From NCBI RefSeq assembly GCF_008704425.1, contig NZ_CP023696.1:4256501-4320500 (forward strand): a stretch of 64,000 nucleotides of DNA, given 5' to 3'. This document shows, one piece after another, positions 1 to 6,683 of this stretch. Position 1 is the stretch's first letter. Every line of letters starts with the position of its first letter. Below the pieces are notes generated by a model. It worked only from the letters and a program-made list of their open reading frames with translations. It was not told the origin of the DNA and made no database searches. The stretch is from Streptomyces fradiae ATCC 10745 = DSM 40063 (lineage in GTDB: Bacteria; Actinomycetota; Actinomycetes; Streptomycetales; Streptomycetaceae). The position numbers were made by a program, and so were the translations under genes.

Positions 1-1030
1 ACGGGGCCATCTTGAAACCGCCGCCGTTGAAGCCGGTGGCGAGCAGCACACCGGGGGCGCCGGGCAGCGGGCGCACCCAGTTCCCCTGGCCGGGGGCGTG
101 GCACTCGGCCGCGCGCAGCCCGCCGCCGCCGCTGCCGCCGTCGAGCCACCGCCATCTGCGCCCGCCGGCCCGCTCGATGAGGCGGGAGTGGGCGGGGTCG
201 ACGCGCTGCGGTTCCGCCGTGCAGCGCCGGCCGGTGGGGTGCCCGACGTAGACACCGCCGGAGTCCGGGTCCGGCCTGCCGTTGATCTCGTGGACGTCGT
301 CCATGAAGGCCGGCTGTCCGGCCGGCGGGGTGGCGGGGTGCCGCAGGTCCACCTGGATCGCCTGGTTCCACAGGTCGTGGGGCAGGCCCCAGGAGGTCAG
401 CAGCTCGGGCGTCCACGCGCCGGTGGCCAGGACGACCGTCCCCGCGAGGAGGGTGCCCGCGTCGGTGCGTACGCCGCGGACGGCGCCGCCCCGGCGGAGC
501 GGCTCGTGGACGCGGACCCCCTCGACGAGCCGGCCGCCCTTGCGCCGGCCGGCGCGCAGCCAGGCCCGGGTGACCTCGTCGGCCTCCAGGTAACCGGACT
601 CGGGCTCCCACACGGCCCCGGCGGACCCGTCGTGGAGAAGCGTCCCGAAGCGGCGCGTCACCTCGTCCGGTTCGAGCCACCGGGCCGGTGCGCCGGCGGC
701 GGCGATCCGCGCCGCCTCGGCGCGGGCGGCCGGCGCCCGGCCGGCGCTCGGCCAGTAGAGGAAGCCGCAGGTGTGGAAGCGCACGTCGAAGCCGGTGTGC
801 CGGGCGAAGGCGTGGAAGTACCGCCAGCCGTACAGCGCCCGGTCGGTGAGCTCGGGGGTGTCGTGGTAGCAGCGCACCACGCCGCCGCACCACGCGGTGG
901 TGCCGCTGCCGCCGCGCCGCTCGTCGACGAGCGTCACCGCCACGCCCCGGGCGGCCAGTTCGTGGAAGACGGCGGCGCCGACGACCCCGGCGCCGACCAC
1001 GACCACGTCGGTGGAGGGCAGGTCACTCAT
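1..1030 (-). CDS. FAD-dependent amine/amino-acid oxidase (DAO family), cut by window edge
   Basis: Read on the minus strand from ATG at 1030; the reading frame is open to base 1, so the C-terminus is missing. Residues about 5-13 carry the dinucleotide-binding motif VVVVGAGVVGAA, followed by a second-strand acidic region (LVDERRGGSG) typical of sarcosine/glycine oxidase-like DAO proteins. The last visible residues (ATGFNGGGFKMAP) are the conserved C-terminal FAD-binding loop, so only a short tail is lost. Its start overlaps the stop of the N-monooxygenase gene by 8 bases, implying translational coupling. In hydrazine pathways an oxidase of this type (Spb39-like) cleaves the hydrazine-bridged diamino acid to release hydrazinoacetate; that role is inferred from context. 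The oxidase half of the 6676-8793 protein is a paralogue. Confidence 0.85.
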   Translation of the reverse strand, partial: MSDLPSTDVVVVGAGVVGAAVFHELAARGVAVTLVDERRGGSGTTAWCGGVVRCYHDTPELTDRALYGWRYFHAFARHTGFDVRFHTCGFLYWPSAGRAPAARAEAARIAAAGAPARWLEPDEVTRRFGTLLHDGSAGAVWEPESGYLEADEVTRAWLRAGRRKGGRLVEGVRVHEPLRRGGAVRGVRTDAGTLLAGTVVLATGAWTPELLTSWGLPHDLWNQAIQVDLRHPATPPAGQPAFMDDVHEINGRPDPDSGGVYVGHPTGRRCTAEPQRVDPAHSRLIERAGGRRWRWLDGGSGGGGLRAAECHAPGQGNWVRPLPGAPGVLLATGFNGGGFKMAP

Positions 1031-2450
1031 GGGCACCGCTGAGGGCCGCCGGGCGGTCGTCGGCCGTGGTGCCCGCCGGGCTGTGGTCCGCGGTGGTGCC
1101 CGCCGGGCGGTCGTCGGCGGTGGTGCCCGCCGGGCGGTCGTCGGCGGGGGCGCCGTCGCGCAGGATCGAGTCGAGGATCTCACCGGCCCGCACGGCCACC
1201 ATCGACAGCAGCGACGAGGTGATGCCGTGGGTGTGCTCGGTGCCGCCCTGGGTGTAGACGCCGGCCAGGACGGACGGGTCGGTCTGCACGCGGTAGTCCC
1301 GCCGCACCTTCAGGCGCCCCTCCTCGTCGCGGAGGAGACCGCAGCCGCCACCGAACAGCTCGGTGATGTCGTGCGGGGCGTAGCCGGTCGCGAAGACCAC
1401 GGCGTCGGCGTCGAGTTCGCGCTGCTCGCCGGTGGCCAGGTCCGTCATGGAGACCGTGACGGCGTCGGCAGTCTCGCGCACCGCGGTGACCCGGGAGACG
1501 TTGAGGATCCGCAGCCGCTGCTCGCCGCGCACCTTCTCCGCGTACTCCCTGCGGTACAGCTCCTCGATGAGGTCCAGGTCCACCACCGAGTAGTTGGTGT
1601 TGCGGTGGTAGTCCATCAGCCGCGCCTTGACCCGGTCGTCGGCGGCGTAGTAGACGTCCACGGCCTCCGGGTCGAAGATCCGGTTGGCGTAGGGGCTGTC
1701 GTCGGCGGGGCTGTAGCCGAAGCGCGAGAGGACCGCGCAGACCTCGGCGGACGGGTACGTGCGGTGCAGGTACTCGGCGCACTCCGCCGCGCTCTGCCCG
1801 GCGCCGACCACCACGAACCGCGCGGGCGCGGCGCCCTCCTTGAACTCCGCCGTGTGGTGCAGGAGTTCACCGCTGTGCCAGACCCGATCCGAGGCGGCCA
1901 CGCCCTCGGGCAGCCGGGGCTGGAGGCCGCAGGCGACGACGACGTTCCGCGCCCGGTGGACGACCTCCCGGCCGTCGCCGCCCCGGACGGCCACCTCGAA
2001 CAGGCGCGTCTGCCCGTCGGTGGTCACGGGGCGCACGGCGGTCACCTCGGAGCCGTAGCGCACCAGGTGGCCGACGCGCCCGGCGGCCCACTCGAGGTAG
2101 TCGTGGAACTCCTCCCGGGTGGGGAAGAAGGTCTTCTGGTTGATGAAGTCGACCAGCCGCCCGCGCTCGTGGAGGTACGACACGAAGCCCGCCCGGCTCA
2201 CCGGGTTGCGCAGGGTGGCCAGGTCCTTCAGGAACGACACCTGCATGGTGGCGCCGTCGATCAGCAGACCGCGGTGCCAGCCGAACGTCTGCTTCCGCTC
2301 CAGGAAGAGCCCGGTGACCCTCTCGCCGGGCGCCGCCGCCTCGTTGTGCTCGTCGAGGGCGATCGCCAGAGCGAGGTTGGCGGGGCCGAAGCCCACCCCG
2401 ACGACGTCGTAGACGTGATCGGGATCCACGTGTGACTGCGGTGCAGACAT
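1023..2450 (-). CDS. L-lysine/L-ornithine N-monooxygenase (SidA/IucD/PvdA family)
   Basis: A 475-residue flavin- and NADPH-dependent N-hydroxylase. Seen: FAD motif GVGFGPANLA at residues 18-27, NADPH motif VVGAGQSAAE at 215-224, and the family ATGY signature at 354-357. The start chosen is ATG at 2450, preceded by AAGGA with 5-base spacing; longer in-frame starts upstream lack a ribosome site. In hydrazine pathways (Spb38-like) this enzyme makes N6-hydroxylysine, the electrophile for N-N bond formation; an ornithine substrate for a siderophore is the alternative, but no siderophore synthetase is visible. The C-terminal 40 residues are a degenerate 9-residue repeat (DDRPAGTTA) outside the family fold. 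It is coupled to the downstream oxidase by an 8-base overlap and transcribed away from the regulator at 2970. Confidence 0.9.
   Translation of the reverse strand: MSAPQSHVDPDHVYDVVGVGFGPANLALAIALDEHNEAAAPGERVTGLFLERKQTFGWHRGLLIDGATMQVSFLKDLATLRNPVSRAGFVSYLHERGRLVDFINQKTFFPTREEFHDYLEWAAGRVGHLVRYGSEVTAVRPVTTDGQTRLFEVAVRGGDGREVVHRARNVVVACGLQPRLPEGVAASDRVWHSGELLHHTAEFKEGAAPARFVVVGAGQSAAECAEYLHRTYPSAEVCAVLSRFGYSPADDSPYANRIFDPEAVDVYYAADDRVKARLMDYHRNTNYSVVDLDLIEELYRREYAEKVRGEQRLRILNVSRVTAVRETADAVTVSMTDLATGEQRELDADAVVFATGYAPHDITELFGGGCGLLRDEEGRLKVRRDYRVQTDPSVLAGVYTQGGTEHTHGITSSLLSMVAVRAGEILDSILRDGAPADDRPAGTTADDRPAGTTADHSPAGTTADDRPAALSGAHE
1044..1151. repeat. 27-bp tandem repeat in the 3' end of the N-monooxygenase gene
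   Basis: The core GCCCGCCGGG recurs at 1071, 1098 and 1125, with a variant at 1044, always 27 bases apart. Because 27 is a multiple of three, it encodes the repeated 9-residue tail DDRPAGTTA of the monooxygenase without breaking the frame. Confidence 0.85.
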
Positions 2451-2969
2451 GTCCATCCTTATGAGTTCCGCGCTCCGGTGACCGGACATGCGCAGAGGAA
2501 GCAGAGCAAGCAGGGGAATACCGGAGGTGCCGTGCGGCCGGACCGGCGGTGCCCCCGCATTCCGGCGTACAGTCCGGAAGCGGACGCGGAAGTGCATTCG
2601 GCGGTGATGTCCGGCCGGTCACGCGAACGGTGTCAGGAACCCCACGCGGAATCGGAATCCGCGGTTTCCGCCGCCTTCGGCTCCAGGAGGTCGTATGCCG
2701 TGGAAACGTCGTGGCGCGCGTGTGGCGCGGCGCTCGCGAGTCTGTGAATCCGTACCTGTCCCATGCGCTGTCCCCCATCAGGCGAGCATCAGACGAGCTA
2801 TAGAGAGCTATAGAGAGCTATGGAGAGCTATGGAGAGCAATAGACGAGCAATGGACGAGCAATAGACCGCGATCTTGCGGTGAGCGTCATCGTGTACCGG
2901 AATACTCCCGTCACTCAAGGTCGGTTAGGGTTCGTGATCGTGAACTGCGGGATCACGAAGGTCGGACAA
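2451..2969. promoter_or_regulatory. Divergent intergenic region between N-monooxygenase and LuxR-type regulator
   Basis: About 520 bases between divergent genes must hold both promoters. The only structure that stands out is the AT-richer GAGC repeat array at 2784-2867. An in-frame GTG at 2880 could extend the regulator, but the extension has no family resemblance. Confidence 0.5.
2784..2867. repeat. Array of eight 10-11 bp GAGC units
   Basis: Eight head-to-tail units start at 2784, 2795, 2805, 2815, 2825, 2835, 2846 and 2857 (spacing 11,10,10,10,10,11,11). Typical units are GAGCTATAGA, GAGCTATGGA and GAGCAATAGAC. The spacing equals one DNA helical turn, so all units face the same side of the helix. 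It lies between the divergent cluster genes, which suits a direct-repeat regulator site, but slippage without function is possible. Confidence 0.8.
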
Positions 2970-3971
2970 ATGCGTGCGCGCGCCTGCGAACCGGATGAAT
3001 CGTCGTGCCTGCTCTGTGCCCGGGGGCTGGCCGTGTACCGGGAGGCCGTCGGCAACGGCAGCCTGTCCGCCGAGCGGGCGGTGGAGTGCGTGGTCCGGCT
3101 CGGGTTACTGCGGCCCGCACCCGGCCAGGACGGGCGGCTGGTGCCGGTACCGCCGGCGGGCCCGCTGGCCCAGGCCCTGCGGCCGCACGAGGAGAGCATC
3201 GCCCAGAGCAGGACCTCGATCGCCGCCATCCAGGCGGCCTTCGCCTCCGCGGAGGTCGCCTACTCGGAGCTGAGCCATCCGGAGAGCGCGCAGCTGACGC
3301 TGCTGACCGGCCCCACCGCGATCAGCGCGGTCCTCGGCCGCGCCGTGGAGTCCTGCGAAGAGGAGCTGATCACCGTCCAGCCCGGGGGCGGACGGGCGGA
3401 GGGGTACCTGGCCGAGGCCCTGCCGCGCGACCTCGGCGCCCTGGCGCGCGGGGTGCGCCAGTACACGCTCTACCAGCACACCGTCCGCACCCACCGGCCC
3501 ACGCTGGAGTACATCCGGCGCATCGTCGCCGCGGGCGGGGAGGTCCGCACCACCTGCGAGGTCGACGAGCGGCTCATCGTCTGCGACCGGCGGGTGGCCT
3601 TCATTCCCGTCGACGACCAGCGCAGCGAGGCGGCGCTCATGGTCCGGCACCCGGCGGTGGTCCGATTCCTCGTCCGGGGCTTCGAGCGGCTCTGGGAACG
3701 CGGCATCGAGATGACCGAGGAACCGGCGCCGGGCCGCCCCCCGGCCATGGTCTCGGACCTTCAGAAACGGATGCTCCATCTGCTCGTCGGCGGCCATACG
3801 GATGCCTCCATGGCGAGCCGGCTCGGGGTGAGCACGCGCACCGTCTCCGAGTACATCCGCAAGATCTCGCAGCAACTGGGAAGTTCCAGCCGAGCGCAAC
3901 TCGGATATCTGATAGCCACCAGCGGACTTCTCGACCAGGGCTTCCCGGAACGCGACGGCGAGGCCCTTTGA
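2970..3971 (+). CDS. LuxR-type HTH transcriptional regulator with TrmB/PLD-like sensor region
   Basis: A 333-residue protein. The C-terminal 60 residues form a LuxR-type helix-turn-helix (LQKRMLHLLVGGHTDASMAS followed by RLGVSTRTVSEYIRKIS). The N-terminal part resembles the winged-helix plus phospholipase-D-like sensor regions of actinomycete regulators often found beside specialised-metabolite clusters. ATG at 2970 is preferred, with AAGG about 10 bases upstream; GTG at 2880 would add 30 residues of unlikely sequence. It sits upstream of the cupin and MetRS-like genes and divergent from the N-monooxygenase, so it is the likely cluster-specific regulator. The inducing ligand cannot be read from the sequence. 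Confidence 0.8.
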   Translation: MRARACEPDESSCLLCARGLAVYREAVGNGSLSAERAVECVVRLGLLRPAPGQDGRLVPVPPAGPLAQALRPHEESIAQSRTSIAAIQAAFASAEVAYSELSHPESAQLTLLTGPTAISAVLGRAVESCEEELITVQPGGGRAEGYLAEALPRDLGALARGVRQYTLYQHTVRTHRPTLEYIRRIVAAGGEVRTTCEVDERLIVCDRRVAFIPVDDQRSEAALMVRHPAVVRFLVRGFERLWERGIEMTEEPAPGRPPAMVSDLQKRMLHLLVGGHTDASMASRLGVSTRTVSEYIRKISQQLGSSSRAQLGYLIATSGLLDQGFPERDGEAL

Positions 3972-4373
3972 AACAGGCGCCTTTCCCTTTCGCGGCCGTG
4001 TGCTATGGTCCGGCTCGGGCGATGCCGAGGGTGAATGCGGGCAGCGCCGCCGAACACTCCGGTACAGCGGATGTGTTCACGCCCCGCCCGTTTCGGCACG
4101 GCAGCGCGCGGGGCGCACGGCCGCCCGTTCCACCGCCGCCGGCGCTCCGCTCTCGGCCCGGGTCCCCCGGACCGCCCGGACCGCCCGGACGTCCCGTCAT
4201 GGAGGCGGCGGCCTCCGCTCCCCTCGTCGCCCGCGCTCCCCACCACCGCGGCACCTCCGGTTCTCCGGCCCCGCCGCCCCGCCCGCCGCCTCGCCCCGTC
4301 CGGCGGCGGGCCCGTCTCCGCACACCGGTGCCTGCGGCATCGGACAGCGCTTCCGCACGGTTGTGAGGTTCCC
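3972..4373. other. 400-bp non-coding gap before the cupin gene
   Basis: No convincing reading frame or repeat. The only useful element is GAGG at 4365-4368, which serves the TTG start of the cupin gene. A separate promoter for the cupin operon probably lies here but no clear -35/-10 pair was identified. Confidence 0.4.
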
Positions 4374-4727
4374 TTGATCACGAAGATCCGCATGTCCCCG
4401 TCGGCCGCCTCCGAGGAGTTCGGCATGGCGTGCCAGCGACTCATCCCCTGGCAGGGCGCCGAGGGCGAACAGGAGCCGCCCGTCGGTGCCATGGCGTGCT
4501 TCCTGCCCGCGGGCGGCAGCTCCGACCCGGACTGCCACGACCAGGACGAGGTCATGATCGTCCTCTCCGGCTCCGGCACCCTCGACCTCGCCGGTGAGAC
4601 GACCGCCTTCGAGGCGGGGGACCTGCTGGTGCTGCCGCGCAACCTCAGCCACGTGGTCCACAACCCCACCGACTCCGTCCTGACCTGGGTGTCCGTCTAC
4701 TGGCCGCTGCACGAGCCCAAGGCGTAG
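4374..4727 (+). CDS. Stand-alone cupin, hydrazine synthetase metal-binding subunit (inferred)
   Basis: A 117-residue single-domain cupin starting at TTG 4374, 5 bases after GAGG; an in-frame ATG at 4392 is the alternative. Motif 1 reads CHDQDEVMIVLSGSG, giving ligands His55, Gln57 and Glu59 rather than the usual His-x-His. Motif 2 reads GDLLVLPRNLSHVVHN, giving His93. In known hydrazine synthetases (Spb40-like) a cupin of this kind is fused to a MetRS-like domain and binds the metal that rearranges the ester of N-hydroxylysine and glycine into the N-N bond. Here it is a separate gene 363 bases ahead of the MetRS-like gene. A generic sugar or oxalate cupin is possible, but the pairing argues against it. 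Confidence 0.8.
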   Translation: MITKIRMSPSAASEEFGMACQRLIPWQGAEGEQEPPVGAMACFLPAGGSSDPDCHDQDEVMIVLSGSGTLDLAGETTAFEAGDLLVLPRNLSHVVHNPTDSVLTWVSVYWPLHEPKA

Positions 4728-5090
4728 GCCGGGCACGCACAGCCGCCCCGCCCGCCCCCGGCCGCCGGGCCCGCCGGTGCGCCCGGCCCCCGGCGGGCCG
4801 CGCCGGTCGGGCCTGCGTCGGCCCGTGCCGGCCCGCGCCCGAGCCGACCGCGCCGCGCCACCCCGCGTACCCCCACCCGTCCACGCGCCCGTCCACGCGC
4901 CCGACAGCCGTCCGCGTCTCCCGGCCCGCCGCGCCCGCGAGCCGTCCCTGCCCAGGGACCACCCGCGCCCGCGTGCCATCCGAGCCCGGGAGCGGCCCAC
5001 GCCCGCGTGCCGTCCGCGACGGCCCGCACCCCACCCCGACCACGTCCGAGCCTCCCGGCCCACCGGCCCCGTGAAAGAAGGAAGCGTCGC
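4728..5090. other. 363-bp spacer between cupin and MetRS-like gene
   Basis: Very GC-rich, with short imperfect repeats including two copies of CCCGTCCACGCG near 4875-4902. No gene recognised. GAAGGAAG just before 5091 is the ribosome site of the next gene. The position and size suggest a linker that separates what is one fused gene in relatives, but no coding remnant linking the two is visible. Confidence 0.5.
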
Positions 5091-6683
5091 ATGACCACCC
5101 GCACCTGGATCACCGCGACACCGCCCACCCCGAACGGAGACCTCCACGTCGGCCACCTCGCCGGCCCGTACACGGCCGCCGACGTCCTGCGCAGGTTCCT
5201 CACCGCCGACGGCGCGGACGTGCGCCTCACCACCGGGCTCGACGACCACCAGGGCTACGTCGCCGTACGGGGGATCAAGGACGGCGGCCGCAAGCCGGAG
5301 GAGGTGGCCGACCACTACGGCGCCTCCGTCACCCGCACCTGGAAGGCCGCCGCCGTCGAGTTCGACCACATCGTGCGGCCCCGGCGGGACGCCGGGTACC
5401 AGCAGTTCGTCCAGTCGTTCTTCAGCGGGCTGTACGAGGCCGGCCACATCGTGCCGCGCACCCGCCCGCTGCCGTACTGCGCCTCCTGCGAGCGCTGGCT
5501 GTACGAGGGCTACCTCGTCGGCGGCTGCCCCCTGTGCGGCGCGTCCAGCAACGGCAACGCCTGCGAGCCCTGCGGGCGCCCCAACGAGTGCGGTGACCTC
5601 ACCGACCCCCGCTGCGTGCCCTGCGGCGCGCCCGCCGAGCTGCGCGACGCGACCCGCCTGTACTTCCCGCTCGCCCCGTTCGCCGAGCGGCTCGCCGCCT
5701 TCTGGGCCGAGGTCGACATGCCGCCGCACCTGCGGGCGCTGTGCGAGCGGATGCTCGCGGACGGGCTGCCCGAGATCGCGGTCAGCCACCCCGCGGACTG
5801 GGGCGTGCCGGTGCCGGTCGACGGCTACGAGGACCAGCGGATCTTCGTCTGGTGCGAGATGGCCCCCGGCTACCTCTGGGAGCAGGACCCGCGGGGCGGG
5901 ACGCTCCCCGAGACCGGGCCCGTCCAGTTCTTCGGCTTCGACAACGGCTACTTCCACGCGGTGCTGTTCCCCGCGCTCTTCCTCGCGCACGACGAGGCCA
6001 CCCCGCTGCCGCGGGCCTTCGTCGTCAACGAGTTCTACCAGCTGGACGGGTTGAAGTTCTCCACCAGCCGCCGCCACGCGGTCTGGGCGCACGAGGCCCT
6101 CGCCGCCTGCGGGGCCGACGTGCTGCGCCACCACGTCCTGGCCGACCGCCCCAACGGCCGCGAGACCAGCTTCAACCTCGAAGCACTCGAACGCACCCGG
6201 CACCACCTCGCCACCCTGTGGGACGGCTGGCTGGGGCGGCTGCTGACGGCCGTGGAGCGGGACTGCGGCGGCCGGGTACCCGAGGAGGCCCCCGCCGGGC
6301 GCGCCTGGGAACTGCTCCGAGGGCGGCTCCACCGGATCGCGGACGAGCTGCGCGAGGCGTACGGCGTGACCGGCTTCGACCCCCGCCGCGCCGTCGCCCT
6401 CCTGGACGAGGCGGTGGCCTGCGCCGCCGACTTCGGTCACGTGCACGCCCACGAGCGCGCCCGCCCCGACGGCGCCGCCGCCCACCGACGCGCGCTCGCC
6501 GCCCAACTCGCCGTGGCTGCCGCCCTGTCCGCGTGGGCGGCGCCCGCGCTCCCGGTGGGGTCGGCGCGGCTCGCCGCACTGCTCGGCGTGCCCGCGAACG
6601 GCCGGGTGGACGCGTCGGCCCTCGCCCCGCTCCCCGCCGGACGGGCCGTCACCGCGCCCATCGGGGCGGTCTTCGGTGGGTGA
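5091..6683 (+). CDS. Methionyl-tRNA-synthetase-like enzyme, hydrazine synthetase adenylating subunit (inferred)
   Basis: A 530-residue class I synthetase homologue with a strong GAAGGAAG site. Residues 11-22 hold the HIGH-type motif (PPTPNGDLHVGH). Residues 130-178 hold Cys pairs (YCASC, CPLC, CEPC, CVPC) forming the MetRS zinc knuckles. The KMSKS loop is degenerate (KFSTS, residues 322-326), lacking the second lysine. It is unlikely to be the housekeeping MetRS: the motif is altered and it sits in a biosynthetic cluster. In s56-p1, triacsin and pyrazomycin pathways such a domain activates an amino acid (glycine in the best-studied case) and joins it to N6-hydroxylysine, after which the cupin forms the N-N bond. 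Its stop overlaps the next gene by 8 bases. Confidence 0.88.
   Translation: MTTRTWITATPPTPNGDLHVGHLAGPYTAADVLRRFLTADGADVRLTTGLDDHQGYVAVRGIKDGGRKPEEVADHYGASVTRTWKAAAVEFDHIVRPRRDAGYQQFVQSFFSGLYEAGHIVPRTRPLPYCASCERWLYEGYLVGGCPLCGASSNGNACEPCGRPNECGDLTDPRCVPCGAPAELRDATRLYFPLAPFAERLAAFWAEVDMPPHLRALCERMLADGLPEIAVSHPADWGVPVPVDGYEDQRIFVWCEMAPGYLWEQDPRGGTLPETGPVQFFGFDNGYFHAVLFPALFLAHDEATPLPRAFVVNEFYQLDGLKFSTSRRHAVWAHEALAACGADVLRHHVLADRPNGRETSFNLEALERTRHHLATLWDGWLGRLLTAVERDCGGRVPEEAPAGRAWELLRGRLHRIADELREAYGVTGFDPRRAVALLDEAVACAADFGHVHAHERARPDGAAAHRRALAAQLAVAAALSAWAAPALPVGSARLAALLGVPANGRVDASALAPLPAGRAVTAPIGAVFGG

Noticed and set aside
1023..2450. Hydroxamate siderophore cluster
   Set aside because: No IucA/IucC-type or NRPS siderophore synthetase, acyltransferase or iron transporter is visible; the MetRS-like/cupin pair is not part of siderophore pathways. 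The unseen left flank could change this.
2784..2867. CRISPR-like array
   Set aside because: Units are 10-11 bases with no spacers of usable length and no cas genes nearby.
5091..6683. Housekeeping methionyl-tRNA synthetase
   Set aside because: The KMSKS loop is degenerate and the gene is embedded with an N-hydroxylase, cupin and amine oxidases; a role in hydrazine formation explains the set better.
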